A DNA stretch of 64,000 nt, taken from Edolisoma coerulescens (lineage: Eukaryota; Chordata; Aves; Passeriformes; Campephagidae). Where the stretch lies: NCBI GenBank assembly GCA_013397115.1, contig VWZW01004700.1, positions 717,624-781,623 of the forward strand. The letters run 5' to 3'. The notes under the pieces are model-generated. The model saw only the letters and a list, made by a program, of their open reading frames with translations. It was not told where the DNA came from and made no database searches. Below are positions 1 through 13,177 of the stretch, piece by piece; the stretch's first letter is position 1, and every line of letters begins with the position of its first letter. A program made the translations under genes and the position numbers.

Positions 1-1811
1 TTGTTTTCAGACACCATTCTGCTTTCTCTCACCACATTTCATCCTCCCCAGCTTCACTGTAAATAAGCTTTTTCATCAGCAAAGGTGGACAATCAGATAT
101 ATCTTGAAATTAGACTCAGATACTGACAGTGATTTCAAGTGGAAAATGCTCCATGATGTATGAATAGTGGTAAAAATTTCTACAGACATTTATTCTCCTG
201 CACAGTGTCCTACACTGTTCCCCAGTACAAAATTTCTTTGCAAGCCATTAATGTCAGAAAAAGAAATAAAATTTAAAAGTTGCACCATTAGTATTTCTGT
301 TCAATTTTCTTCCTGAAAGTTTAAAATAAGCACAAAAATAAATCCTGATAATTAATACATTAATGAAATTATCACAAATGAACAGTGCTGGAAGACAGTT
401 TTAAAAGTCACTTAGTCCATTCCCTTGTCCCAGCACAGGACCAGCTACACTTGTGCCTCTTCTAACAGATATTTGCCAAACCTGCTCCTTAAGATTTTCA
501 CAGCTTCCATACAAGTCCTAAACAAAGTATGCAAGCATTTTAAGTTTTCTTTCCATTAAAAGGTTCTCCCTACCAAGTTCAGTCCTCCCTAATGCAATTT
601 AAGTTTACTCCTTTCAGCTTCAACATGAGATGAACATGGAAAAGTGATGATTTCCTTCCATTTTTCAACAACATTCTTTATAATTAAAGACTTGTCTGTC
701 TCTTTCATTCCCTGGGATTTTCTCTTCTGGAGGCTAAATTAAGTCATGTGTTTGATTCCTCCCTAATACCTACCATGTTTTTTGAACACCTAATTATTCA
801 TTCCTATTACTCTCCACTGAATTACAACTGCTCCACATAATGGATGTGGCATGCTACTCCAGGTGAGATCTTACCAAAGCCTAGCAGTGTGAAAACTTCT
901 TCACAGAGCTTCCTGGCTAGTGTCTGTACATTCCTGTATGACATTAATCTCTTTCAGGATACTGGCTACAGCTCAACTTACGTACTATTATGGCTCCCTG
1001 ATTCTCTGCCAAAGAACATTACCCTACACCATTTTTCTTTTCCTACGTCAACCACATAAACTACCTCTACATAACACCACTTTGCATTTTTCCTTCTGAA
1101 TGGCATCATAACATCTCAACCATAGCTTGGGGTTTTCAGGATAATTTTTGAATATAATCGTGCCATTAGGTGTTAGCACAAGACTAGGAGGTGTGTATCT
1201 ATAAATTCAGTGAGTATACAAATTAATTAATTTCTTAGTTATATAATAAAAACACTGAACAAAAGTGGTTCCCAAAGAGATCACCCTTCCAAAAAATCCT
1301 TCCATAATAACAGTAACCATTTATAAATACTTTTTGTTGACTATAACTCATCTGTTTACACTGCCCATATAGTATTTTCAGTTTCTTGAAAGCAATATGC
1401 TTTATACGTACAACACTGGTGAGCAGAACAAATTTTGCTGAGTTAAGGAAACTGGGAATACAAAATACTGAGGTGTTGTGAATAAAGTGTAATATTGCCA
1501 GTATCTAACAATAACCAAAAAATAAAATATTCATTATTAATATTTTATACAATTTTATAAGCCCGTAAGTGAGAATATCAGAGAGTTCAGAATAATACAT
1601 TGCTTTACAGAATATCGATTTTATGTCCTATTTTTCCATTTTAATTCATGAACATTTTTCACTATGTATACTCAAAACCCATCACATCTTTCATGACCCA
1701 CAAGTATGAAGGTCCACTTAAATATATATATTAAAGAATGAATGAACATTGATTCTGTCTGGAAAATAATTAACAAGTTATATGCATGCTTTAAACCAGT
1801 TATGCACGAGT
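1..1811. other. AT-rich non-coding DNA, no gene recognised
   Basis: There is no frame with coding character and no repeat family that I recognise. Short frames here (such as 844-1059) have no homology I can see and no flanking splice or start context. If the minus-strand exons to the right belong to a gene that continues leftward, this stretch would be its intron or 3' region (inference). Confidence 0.5.
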
Positions 1812-1860
1812 TCAAAAGCAAACATTTCTTTTATCACATGAACTTACAAGGTATTCACCT
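1812..1860 (-). CDS. possible further (terminal?) exon of the minus-strand gene
   Basis: On the minus strand, a very strong acceptor (a pyrimidine tract of about 15 bases ending TTCTAG, at 1861-1876) is followed by 49 bases. These start with one base that completes the two bases left over by the exon at 2704-2790 (AC+A = Thr). The frame then reads GEYLVSSCDKRNVCF and stops at TGA (1812-1814). A GTAAGT lies after only 13 bases (about 1842-1847), so it could instead be a 13-base micro-exon. The phase fits the upstream exon, but a short frame fits one phase easily by chance. I do not recognise the peptide, and the call rests on the splice signal alone. Confidence 0.2.
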
Positions 1861-2703
1861 CTAGAAGAAAGAAAAGACAGTAACTTAACTGTTTAAAGCT
1901 TAAATAACATCCGAAGTACATTTTAAGAATTTGAAAATTTTGAAGAATAAATATTTTTTAGTTTCTCTTTATGAAGGCAATATTTTTAGCTCCATACTTT
2001 AAGTTCTACTCTAAGACTGAATGTCCTAGCTTTGCCAGTTTCTGTTAAAACTTAAAATTTTCAGATACCAAAAAAAGTACTGGCTTAACCGTATAAAAGG
2101 TTCATGGATTAAATACTGGCTCCACCAAAGTCAAAATTTCCTCAGCTTTGACTGACCCAAGATTTCACCTTTTACCTGCTGAAGTTCTGAATCTTCACAG
2201 ATATTCTAAAAGCATGAAAAAAATGACATGATGTTTTCCTTGTCCTTTGAAAGTTCTTCCTACATATTATGTAGATTCATATAGCATTCTATGCATGACC
2301 CAGACCATGCATGTGCATAGACATGCTATAAATAATGCTACATGTCTTATCATTCCAGCTCCTCATGCACAGAAAAGACATCACTTCACCAGGAGTTTCA
2401 TATATGGAAAATTTGCCCAAAATAAAACAAAACAAAACAAAACAAAGAAAGAAAAAAGAAAAAAAAAAGACAAATGAAACAGTAGTAACTCCTTAAACGC
2501 AATCACTTAAGTTACTGATAAGCAGAGTAAAACCTGATTTTCAGTTTTCCCTTTGCAAATGAGGGGCTGGAAAGCAAATGGTGCTCAGCTTGTAAAATGC
2601 CCTCAGCTGAATGTTCTAAATGGGCAATTATTTTAAACATACTCTCCAGGATGTTCTAATGCTACACAGACATTACTTAATCTACAGAGAGCAGCTTACT
2701 TAC

Positions 2704-2790
2704 GTCTGGGGCTCCTTTTCATTTTGCTGTTTTTGCTGTGGTTGAAGAACGTTATTTACCAGTTCAGTGATCCCACTAAAGGGAAACCAC
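2704..2790 (-). CDS. internal coding exon (87 bp) of an unrecognised minus-strand gene
   Basis: On the minus strand the segment is bounded by acceptor TTTGCTTGTTTAAACAG and donor CCAGAC|GTAAGTAAG, both close to consensus. Length is 87 bp (a multiple of three), phase 2 in and phase 2 out. In that phase it is open for 28 codons, beginning WFPFSGITELVNN and continuing into a Gln-rich tail (VLQPQQKQQ, then NEKEPQ). The composition is protein-like: a short amphipathic stretch followed by a Q/K/E-rich linker. It joins in phase to the exon at 3188-3220. Read in phase 0 it hits a stop after four codons, which supports phase 2. I do not recognise the protein. No catalytic motif, signal peptide or membrane segment is visible in this small piece. 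Confidence 0.55.
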
Positions 2791-3187
2791 CTGTTTAAAC
2801 AAGCAAATAATGTGACTGTATAACCAATAAAACCACACTAGTTTAAATGTTTTCTTATCCAACGTTAGTAGAAATACACAGGCGGAAAAGCTAGAGCCAA
2901 TGGGAATGTTAGCTGCAGAACTAAGTCAGCCACTAAGGATGTAAGGGAACTAAAGTTTTACAATTCACCAGCTCACAAGCAGGCAGCAAGAACCTACATC
3001 CAGCTAACATGTGGATGGAGTAAGAAGCTACAGGCAGCTCTCTTACAAGCCAGTCAGGAAGCAGATGACAAACTACCTGCAGCCTATCAGGTATCAGTGA
3101 AAGCTAATACCATCAAAGGTGCAGAGAGCAGAACACAGCAAAGGTAGAAAAGTCAAGCCTATTGCATCTTTAAGATATTTTACTTAC

Positions 3188-3220
3188 TGTGTCGGCTGTG
3201 GTTTTTGCTCTTCTTTGACC
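3188..3220 (-). CDS. 33-bp micro-exon of the same unrecognised minus-strand gene
   Basis: On the minus strand an acceptor (TTATCTTTTTAG) and a donor (ACACA|GTAAGTAA) bound 33 bp. In phase 2 to 2 it reads VKEEQKPQPT, and its last two bases plus the first base of the exon at 2704-2790 give Gln, so the two exons join without a shift (VKEEQKPQPTQ-WFPF). The intron between them would be 397 bp. The Lys/Glu/Pro/Gln-rich content matches the tail of the next exon, as expected for a disordered linker coded by small symmetric exons that can be skipped. Phase 0 is also open (GQRRAKTTADT) but leads to an early stop in the next exon. The gene is unknown. Confidence 0.5.
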
Positions 3221-3925
3221 CTAAAAAGATAAGTTTGCACAACTGAGTGCAACACGTTGAAAACAACTACCCTGAAGTACTAAAATCTGTATTAAACGGG
3301 AAGGGAAAAGTTCCTATTTTGAGTTAAAAGGATTTGCTTTAATATTTGTTGTATATTTATATTAAGTTTTACTATGGGCTTATTTCCATTTAGTTTTAAA
3401 AATGGGGAGTGCCAAGTATAGAAAACTTTAATATGTAACTAGAAATTAAATCAGTAATGTTCCATGCCTGACTTCCAATTTTTTGCACATAATACCATGT
3501 TAAAACATTTCCAGCAATACATTCAGCTATAAATACTAAGGAAGGTGCTTTGATTATGTGAACTACAATCTATTTTTTAATTTTTATTCACAACCAAACT
3601 GCCTGTCGTAGTTCAAGGCCAATTTATAACATGTAATATGCAATTTAAAATGAAATATACTAAGCTAATAGGTTAAAGGAAAATCTGCATTACATTTATT
3701 AAACTACAGTGATATCAGGACCTGAAAACAACATAAGAAAGGAAAGCTAAGGAATTTTAATCTTGAGTGAACTTTACTAGGACTTGCTTAAAGAAATACC
3801 CGGATAATACACACAGTAGGTCTGTTAAGTACTGAATAATATTTGTCCACTGTCTTTAGAAAAATATTCTATCTAAAATACACGCTTTAACTTAAGTGAG
3901 CAAGCTGATGTTCTTTTATCGAGCC

Positions 3926-4533
3926 TCTCCTTGTTTCAGCTGGGGTAGAGTTAATTTTCTTCACAGTGGCTGGTATGGGGCTGTGATTTGGATTTGTGCT
4001 GAACACAGGGCTGATATTATAGAGATGTTTTTGCTGTTGCTGAGCAGCACTTACACAGGGCCAAGGCCTTTTCTGCTTCTCATACTGCCACACTGCTGAG
4101 GAAGCTGGGGGTGCATGGGAGGCTGGGAGGAGACACAACACCAGTCCTGAGCTGGGACAGGTGACCCAAACTGACCAAAGGGATATTCCAGACCGTATGA
4201 CATCATGCTCAGGAAATAAAGTTGGGGGAAGAAGGAGGAAGGGGGGGACATTTGGAGTGATGGAGTTTGTCTTCCCAAGTGACTGTTACACCTGACGGGG
4301 CCCTGCTCTCCTGGAGATGGCTGAACACCTCCCTGCCCATGGAAACAGCGAATTGATTCCTTGTTTTGCTTTGCTTGTATGAGTAGCTTCTACTTTCCCT
4401 AATAAACTGTCTTTATTTCAACCCAAAAGTTTTCTATCTTTTACCCTTCTGATTCTGTCCCCAGTCCCACTGGTGAGGGAGTGAGTGAGCGGCTACCTGG
4501 GCCTTGTTTACTGACTGGGGTTAAGCCATGACA
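3926..4533 (+). mobile_element. solo LTR of an endogenous retrovirus (ERVL-like, bird)
   Basis: About 608 bp with LTR layout on the plus strand: a 5' part with CAGCTGGGGTAGAGTTAA, a degenerate TATA-like element (GGAAATAAAG, 4212-4221), a polyadenylation signal AATAAA (4401-4406), then a U5 that ends CCATGACA. I recognise the family as an LTR common in songbird genomes; I do not recall the repeat-database name. The copy at 32158-32719 aligns along its whole length. The 5' end is damaged (TCT where the family has TGT). Flanking bases GAGCC and AAACC match at three of five positions, both differences being G/A, so the 5-bp target duplication is only suggested. No internal retroviral genes flank it. 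Confidence 0.8.
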
Positions 4534-7500
4534 AAACCCAAGAATAGAGACATATACCCATAGGAATATTTACATCCTCTAATTGCAGGTATTGGTCTTA
4601 AATATCAAGTTAGGATCTACCTTCCCTATATGTTCAAAGACCCAAAAAGGTTCCTAAACAGATATTCTGAATGTCTCTATAGAGAATACTCTCACCTAAC
4701 TAAACAGGAAGTGCAGGCTCATAATTTTAAGTGGATGCTTAGAGTTGCACAGAAAACTAAAGCTCACCAAAATAGCTCCATATCTCTGCCACCATATGCT
4801 ATCACAGGAAATAACTCCACAAACAGGATTCAGTGACTATATAATGATTAAATAAGTGAACAATGAGAAACACTAAAATCTTTCCAAAACTGGGTACAGA
4901 AAGGGAAAACTGAACACGCAACACACAGTAAAATGTCTTCTACCATGGTTTTGCCTCTTCAGCACTTTAGAAATTTAAATACAAAGTAACATTCCAGTAG
5001 AAAAACAAAATAAATAAATAAATAAACAAACCCCACAAAACCAAGCAGTTATATTAAAAAAAAAAGGTAAAAATAAAAATTTCTCATGTCGTTGCAATTC
5101 CACTCTACCATGCATCTTAGTCATAATATTATCTCTAATCAAGAGAATCCAGACTAGTTTTTCAGTGCAGAAAATTCGAAGCAGGAGAAATGAGACGGAC
5201 AGGAAATCAAAGCATGTCCATGCTTTTCTCACTAGGTAGCTCAGGACATTTAATTTAGATTCCCCAACATTATGAGCCTTAAGGCTCCATGGTCAGCTGT
5301 GAGAATGAAACACTCCCAGATAATAATTCAGAGTTCCTAAGGGGCATACACAGAACTAGACACTGAAACGTGACCTCCCTGACAACCGGACATTGAAAAG
5401 TGAATATATCACTAATCTGTATATTCCTTTCTATACATGATTTCAAAACATACTTACTTGACACTTTTAAGTTGTTACTTCATTGTGAATTTTTCTACTG
5501 AACTACACAAAGGAAATCTGAGCCCTTCACATCATCAGATTACAACAACATCTTTCCTTTGGATAGTGACCAATAGACGGTCAATAATTTTTCACATGTG
5601 GAACTGAGATCAAATTAGTGTAAAATCCTAACTGTGTAGTTTGAAATCTGTGGTAGGCTTTTTTTTCAAGAGGATCTAGCATCTTTACATAATAGTATAT
5701 ATCTGGTGGCTTCAGTTGCAGCTGCAAACCCTTGGTACTTTTGAAAATCTTTCAATCAATTTTTAGTTTTGCACCATTACATAAAACACATTGTCCATAA
5801 TCAGACATGTTGAAAACCTGCATTTAAAATTAATTTCTCAGCATTTTATAGGGCCACTGTGTTCTAGGTCAGGATATAATATGACCCTACAATTCAAAAT
5901 ATCTCTCTCATAAATTAATCTTTTCTCCTCCTAGAATTCTGTGTCTCATTCACTATATGCTTTCCAACACTGCAGTTATGTGAGGACAAGAGCTTCCATT
6001 ATTATATAACAGTGACGCATTCCTTGAGCACTCTCCATACATCCTTCAGTCCCTGGATTAGGAAATTATCTTCCTTGACATTATAACGAGCATGGAAGGC
6101 AAACTACAATTTGAAAAGAAATTATGAAAAAATCTATTGAATTAATAGATTCTACCAGATGATTTTAAATTAATATTAACCTCGTGGATCAACAGGCCTG
6201 AACCCTTCAGGTGTTGTACAGCACAAGTATTTATCTTTCAAGGTCAGAGAATGTATACAGATTCTGGATCTAAATCAGAAAACCATAGCCTAATTTCTGC
6301 TACTTTTTTTCCAAAAGACTTCATTCAGATGAAATTACAAGTTACAGCAACTAATAGAAATAATGATATATTAGAGGAAATGCACTGAATGTATTTTTAA
6401 CATTGCTGTGGTTTAAATATCTTTTTCTAGACAGAAAAGGACTAAAGAGACTCCAGATACTTGAACCCTGTCTACACGTACACATACAGTTGTATTTCCT
6501 TTGGTTACAAGAGCTGCTTTGTGTCTCACTGGATTGTCTCCTCCCATATTTATGCATTGCTTTCTCCTCTCCTTTCAACAATCAGCAACAAACAATTGCT
6601 TAAAAGAAGTGTCTTGCCAGGTCAGAAAACCCCAAAACTTCCAATTTCTCAACAGACCAACTGAAATAGCCCAAGAAGTATAACTGCATTCTGCTCCTTC
6701 CAGGCTAACTGTCTTCATTTAACTTTCCTATGTCTTTTCAATCCTATCCACTCAAAACTCTACCAAGAACAGTGCCAGTTCTCATTATTCACTAGAAACA
6801 AATTCTGATCAACATCTGTTTACTAAAACCACCCACAGGGAGTGGATAATGTGTCTGACCAACAGTGACTGAGACAACGCATTCTAACGGTGCAGAACAC
6901 TAAGTATTTCACCACCTTTTATAAAATGTTAGAGGAGTTTGAAACTTATGTCACAATTTTTTTTGCAAAGATCACAATTCCATACACTACTCCACGTGAA
7001 AACAAGCCAGGATTTTTCTATTTGCCAACAATACAGGATTTTTACACCTTGCACTTTGTTATAAGAAACCGCTGCCCTTTGAAACATACACAGCACCATT
7101 GCTCTTGTGTTCCTCTGCAAGCCTACACAGTGCAAGTGCCATACCCCTTTGATCTTTATCAGTAGCTAGAATCATTAAGCTAAATCTCAAGTCTCAGTGA
7201 ACAGTTTTTGATGTTAGATCCTCTCCTTGTACTAAAAATTTCCTCAAAGATTAAGGCTATTCCCACTGGCACAGGGAATGAATATGAGAACAGAACAGAA
7301 AGAAGAGGGAAGAGAAAAAGAAAAATAGAAGCAGGAGACTAAGTAATGAAAACATCAATATAAAAATTATTACTATCCCTTTCAACTCCTAATACTTTCC
7401 TATTTTTCAATCTACTGCCACCAGTAAAAGCTTCTCTCTAAAATCTACGTCAAAACCATAAAACAAACTTTCCAAAAGGTGCTTTGGAGACAGGTAAGCT

Positions 7501-10500
7501 AACAAGCACTGTGTTATCAGAGCTCATCTCTATTTTAACCTACTTGGATGCATAGCCACAAAAACATAGGGGAAGAATTCAGGTACCTCTATCTATGAAA
7601 ATAACCCTTAAAACACACTCTGCACCACCTAGATATCGGTATTAGCTCTTCTCAAGTGAAGTTTGGGGAATCCAGATTTCAGAATCAGCCATCCTTGGCA
7701 GGGATAAACATCATAATATCTACCTCTAACCCAGTAGTACTCTCAAGATTCATAACTTGCCATCCATGGACCTACAAGCACAAGGAGATAGATTAGCTAA
7801 TCTGCAGGAATAAATTGGGTGTACCTAATGTCTCCTAGAAACACTGAGTTGAGCATATAGCGTATAACACTCTATATCACTTTCATTTAAAAATACTACA
7901 GGCCAGGAGTTTCAGTCTTTTGTTCAACAATATTCTATGTTTTCCTTATTTCCTAACCGACTCAGTGGACTAGGATAGACCACGATGGAAGTTTTTTCTA
8001 GCCCTTTTGTTGAAATTGAGAAGATTGGAAAAGCAAGTCAATCTTTTTCTTGGAACTCATCCATGAAAAAAAATCTAAATATATTTTATTGTTACTATTA
8101 ATGCTGTGATGTTGCTAGTATCAATTTAATGAAGCTGTTGATGCTTCAAGAGTAGTTATTTATATTAAATATATTGCCTAGGAAATCCAGAGAGTGGGAC
8201 ACTTGTATGAAATTTTTAAGTTTAGAGAACATAGATCCTAATGGCAAAGCAGGATATATACGCAGTTGTCTCAACGAGCAATGCTTGTTAAACTAAACTT
8301 GATTAAGAATCAACATAAGATTAAATATTAATGTAACAAACTATCTGGTTTTCCTAAAGCAAATCATACGGGAAGGATGAGGGATAGTCTCAGATCTATA
8401 AAAAGAATCGTCACGTTTTGCTTCCTCTGCAGATACCATACTGACATTGACCTCCAGCTTTGTTCACAATAAAGAAGCAGAAATAGTTCAGAGAAGACAG
8501 CAGCAGATAATTTGTCTCAAACCCAGATTTATATTATACGCAATAAAAATCTACAAAGGTGCTATCGTTCAAATAAGAACAGCAGCATGAATGCTAACTA
8601 CTTCATAGCTACTTATATTATAAGATGAATTAAACTGAATACTATTCTCAGGATTAGCATTTCTTCTTCTTTGCATTCCAGACCCCACTAACCCAGATGA
8701 CAGTAAAGAGACGCAGCTTTCTCAAGAGTCAGGGTGCCAACACACAATCTTTGAAGTGTTCTCTCTCTCTCCAATAACTGTCTACAATTATTAGCAGATT
8801 TGAAATATTCCAAAATCACTTGATAATTAGCAAATGCCTTTTCAATGCACAACCAGTGAAAAGATTTTAATGAAGGTATGGAACTAGTTTCCTCTGGAAT
8901 TTATATATTCCCATTGTCATAGTACATGAACATCATAATCTCTAAAAGTATTTACCATTGGCAATATTTCTTAATTTAGAACAACTTCCTCCCCTGAAAC
9001 TTATACCCTTGAAAATGGCACTGAAAATAAAGTATATTTAAAGAAACAATGATAAAATTCTAACCTCCCTTCCCTCTTGCTTCCCTGTGCTTCTCATTCT
9101 TTCTCTCCAAAGAATTGCATTCAGTGCATAACTATATCCAAACCACTGTGGGGGTACTCATTCCCTTGGTTTAATTGTGCTGAAAAAGAGGGAAGATCAC
9201 CAGCTCCAGCAACATTCAGAGGTTTCCACCACCTTGTCTTAGAATGCAAGGTCCATTAATACATTTTCCTAGATTGCCTGCTGTGGACTCTTTCTTTTAT
9301 TTTTCTAAATCTTTGTAACAGTATTTCTATTATATGCCCTGCACCAAATGAACAAAAAAAGAGAAGGATTAGTTGCAGTGACTGCAGTGACTACACTCAC
9401 ACATCAGAAGTCAAGACACATGACACAAGCACAGTATATAACTTTGCCTGCATCCACTCTTGACAAACCAGGGGAGTTAAAACAGACATATACTCAAATA
9501 CAGTCAACTATTTTCTTGAGAAGGCACCTTTACAGATTAATTAAGTTAAATTATGTAAGTATGTTTAACTCCAAGAAAGGAGGTCAAATATAAATCCATG
9601 CCAATTGCATAACTGTAAAATATATTAACTGAATTGATTCTTTGCACTGATTACCCTATTGATGCTATAAGAACATGCAGCTTAACTATTTTTGATCAAA
9701 ATTAAAGTCTTTAATTTATATTAATGTTCCAAGTGTTTGATTAATTTGGAGAGCATAGGTAGTTGAATTGAGAAGGATCATATTTTGGACAATAAAGTAA
9801 TGTCTTTCCAAAGGAGTATTATCCTGAAGACATATGCAGGTGATTTTACTGACTAATTTTGTTCTGTTTGTAACAAAAGTACCAGTAGTTTCCAGAAAAG
9901 CAGTTCCACAACCAGTAGCTGAGAGGTAATCAGACATTTGATATTAGTGAACAAACAGGTGGAGAAGTTGGGTACTTGGGCTAGAAACAGTATCTGTTAA
10001 ACAGAATAAATTTAAAACCTATCTAAATCCAAGCTTAAGGTTAAACATCCCCTGAAGTCCAAACTAAATTTATCGTAGATGCAAGACAAATAACAAGAAA
10101 GCACCATGCATATTTTACAGGTAAGCACAGACATATACATGTTCTTTATAATAGGCTGAATGAGCTCCCTGAATGAGCCTCAGATGAACATCACCCATAA
10201 ACATAACAATTTCTGTGAGACAATGACTACCCTGACATTTAGATGATAATTAGAAATGGGATAGTTTTATCTAGGGTTCCAGACAAACAACTCTCAAAGT
10301 GAAATTTTGACACTAACATTTATAAAATATCCACTAAAATGTGGTTCACTGTGACCAAAAACATAGTGCTCAACAGCCCTGTACTTTTAACCCTAAAACT
10401 GAAGAAACTGAGTATGTTTCGATTATTTCAGAATCAGCAAAATAAATCAGGTTCTGCTTATCTTAGGATATGAACTCTTCAGGGCAGAAATGTTTCCTGT

Positions 10501-11640
10501 CATTCATTTCTGGGGTAGGAAATAGAGATACTGTGTTCTACAAATGAAAGTTCCCTCACTTCTCACACATCCTAACTCAGCCAGGCTTCTTCCTTGCTAT
10601 TTGTTACGGTGTTCGTAGTAAACCCATAAAAATGAGTTTCAAACTCACAAATCAGCACATGAGAAAATTACTATAGTACAACTGTAATAATAAATAAGTA
10701 GTACATAGAACAGTAGCCATTATGTTATACACAGTTCCAAGAATTAATTCATGGATCAATGCTCCCTTTTGAAGGTTATACAAAATTGCAAGCAGGAGGC
10801 CTAGACCAGGGAGGTGATATTAAAAGGTCTATGTTAAAAATCTAGTGTTTGTTCAAACCTACCACACAGTTTAAAATGAGCTATTGCAGCTTTTTCCTAT
10901 ATTTAGTAAGGAAAAGAGTATTTTGGTAATCACAGAGTAAGTGGGAATTTCTAAGACAGAATTTTTAAGTCATCAGCATTATAATTTGTTGTTGTGTGGA
11001 ACAGGCCAGCTGCTTCCCACTTAGGTGTCATGTGTCTGATGAGGGAATGAGGCATGTACAAAAACTTGCAAAAACAGAAATTAAAAAATAATAAATAATA
11101 GAAAGTCTTGGATCACACAAAGTTGTCAAAGAGGGGCAACAAAAGCAACTAGAGAACAATATAAACAATCTTAACAGAGGAATTATATTGCGTGAAGCTG
11201 TGTCTTTCAATCCTAAAGCTTCAGAAGTTTTTTTTCGGATTGGCACGTTACTAACGTTCTTAAATTAGGAGTTTCACAGATTTTCTTTTCTCTGGGTAAA
11301 GCATCCAATACCTGTCAGTTGTTCGTCTCTAACATCATATATAATAGGTGCAAGATCAGACCAGCTAACTTGCAACACATAAAATCAAAAACTAGCCTGT
11401 GTTAGAAATGCAGTAAGAGCAAAGCAGAGATCAAATTAATGCATATGAAGGCTGTCAAAGGCAGCAGATAAAAAAGAGCGCACAAGTTTAAGGAATCTTG
11501 GAGCCATAGTAAATATTTCTTTAAAAGGAGTTTATGTATTCAGTTTCTGTCAGCTCATTTAAAGAGCAGCTAATGTTACATAACTCTTCACTATAATGAA
11601 TTTCCAAATCCATTTCAAGGACACGAGACACAAGTAAATA
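4534..11640. other. AT-rich non-coding DNA (likely intron)
   Basis: About 7.1 kb without a supported gene. It holds small low-complexity pieces such as the AAAT run at 5008-5025, and scattered frames of 60-90 codons at the density expected by chance in AT-rich DNA. A near-perfect donor at about 5455 follows a segment that is closed in all three frames, so I do not call it an exon. Confidence 0.5.
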
Positions 11641-12083
11641 CCTTCTTGAATCTGATCAATTTGTTCTGTCAGTAGACCCCATTTTAGACCAAAAAAAAGG
11701 GCAATGTTCCTACACACACCTTTTATTTCTTTCAGAAGTTCAACTGTGAGACAACAGTCACCTGTCCTGCTGTGTATTTGGTCACACTAATATCTCCCTC
11801 AAACAATCTGAAAAGCCCTGACTTCCCTCTGGTCTCAGTGCTCATATTATATACAGGCTGAAAAGCCTCACATGGGAGCCTGACACTTGTACACGGCCTC
11901 TAGATAAGAGGCAACTGCCTTCATTCAGGGTGTTTTAGCTGATTGAGCTTTAAGTACATGCATATTTCAATTCATTGGAGGGGGGAAATAGTTTTATTTG
12001 GGTTTAATTTTTTTTCTCCAATTTAGTAAGTGTTACTCTCCTAAATCCTGCAGATATGTGGATATTTCAGACAGATGACTTAC

Positions 12084-12124
12084 AGAGAATAAAATAAATC
12101 AATCTGAGACAGCAGGCATCAAAT
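12084..12124 (-). other. segment flanked by strong splice sites (exon-like, unproven)
   Basis: On the minus strand an acceptor with a T8 tract (TTTTTTTTCAG) and a donor TCTCT|GTAAGTC bound 41 bp. Only one frame is open; it is hydrophobic and Cys-containing (FDACCLRLIYFIL) and not convincing as protein. This may be a cryptic or non-coding exon, or chance. Confidence 0.15.
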
Positions 12125-13144
12125 CTGAAAAAAAAATTGGACTTTCGTCTGATTTTCCATGAGGGAATAGAGACAAAATTGTCCAATTGTCACATAACAT
12201 TTGTTATTAGATGCGGTTTTCTGTAATTATGGGGACCTCATAGCAAGTCTTGGGTGAGATTTGCATTGAAAAAATGTTTAAGTTACAGATACTTTTATAA
12301 CCTAAACTCTAGCAAAGATTAATTTTTTACAGCTAGCATTCATTTGACTGTATCTATTTTCAAAAAATCAGGTTTCTCCACAGAAGTGCTGGGATAGCAC
12401 TTATGTCTGCCAGTGTAATCTTGTATATTTTGTGTGTTTTACATTCTTGCCTACAGCATGTGTGAAATCTACTACAATAGCTGCATTACCATGAGCCACA
12501 TTTTACTTCTGGAAATAAGGGTGAATGTAACAAGATGACTGTGAATTGTATAGTCTTGTTCATTATCCAAAATGCAAACAATTACCACTATTACAGTAAT
12601 ACACATGCATAAATACATACAAATCTAACATAGAGGTGTACAAGACTACTCAAACTTTAGTAAATCTATAATCTCCAAACACAACTTTACCAGAGTCAAC
12701 TTCAGTAACAGATAATCAAATACCATATAAGGTTTTGTCCTAAAATAGTTTTCCTCAGAAAGCACTCAAAAAAAGGCTTAAATATTTTAAATGAAAATTT
12801 TAATCATAAGGATTTTTAAGGGATATTTATTTCAGTGCCTGGACCACAACTTTCCTTAATGCAATTTCTATTAATCCTGTATTGGAAAGATGAGACTTTA
12901 TTTTTTACTTATGCTTCAAACTGTTCTGCAATTAACTGAAATTTTCAAGGAATTCATAAAATGAAGCAGAAAGCCTAATTTTAAAATGGATACAAAAGCT
13001 GGGATCTTGAAATGAAAAACATTAGGACCTTTTCAGAACATTAGTTGAATTCTAATGTAAGTAGAGTTTCATTTTAGAACAAACCACTAAAAAAAAATAA
13101 GTTTCTCCTAAGGGTTTTGAGTTGCTTTTGGGTTGGATTTTTAC

Positions 13145-13177
13145 CTTTTCAACAGTAGATGGCATTCCAAGCATCTC
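13145..13177 (-). other. 33-bp exon-like segment, minus strand
   Basis: On the minus strand, acceptor ATTTTCTGCAG and donor GAAAAG|GTAAAAAT enclose 33 bp that reads EMLGMPSTVEK in phase 0. Phase 2 is also open (RCLECHLLLK). The protein-like phase-0 reading and the size equal to the exon at 3188-3220 are suggestive. However, phase 0 does not join directly to that exon's preferred phase 2, so intermediate exons would be required. A candidate only. Confidence 0.25.

Noticed and set aside
2419..2470. AAAAC/AAAG-rich tract as a retrotransposon tail
   Set aside because: No transposon body adjoins it on either side; it is best seen as a simple repeat.
5455..5510. Apparent minus-strand exon ending at GTAAGTATG
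   Set aside because: The segment from the nearest acceptor is closed in all three frames.
11643..11672. 24-bp minus-strand micro-exon (TEQIDQIQE-like)
   Set aside because: The donor (GTATTT) is weak, the phase that reads well does not connect to the exons at 2.7-3.2 kb, and very short segments fit splice patterns by chance in this AT-rich DNA.
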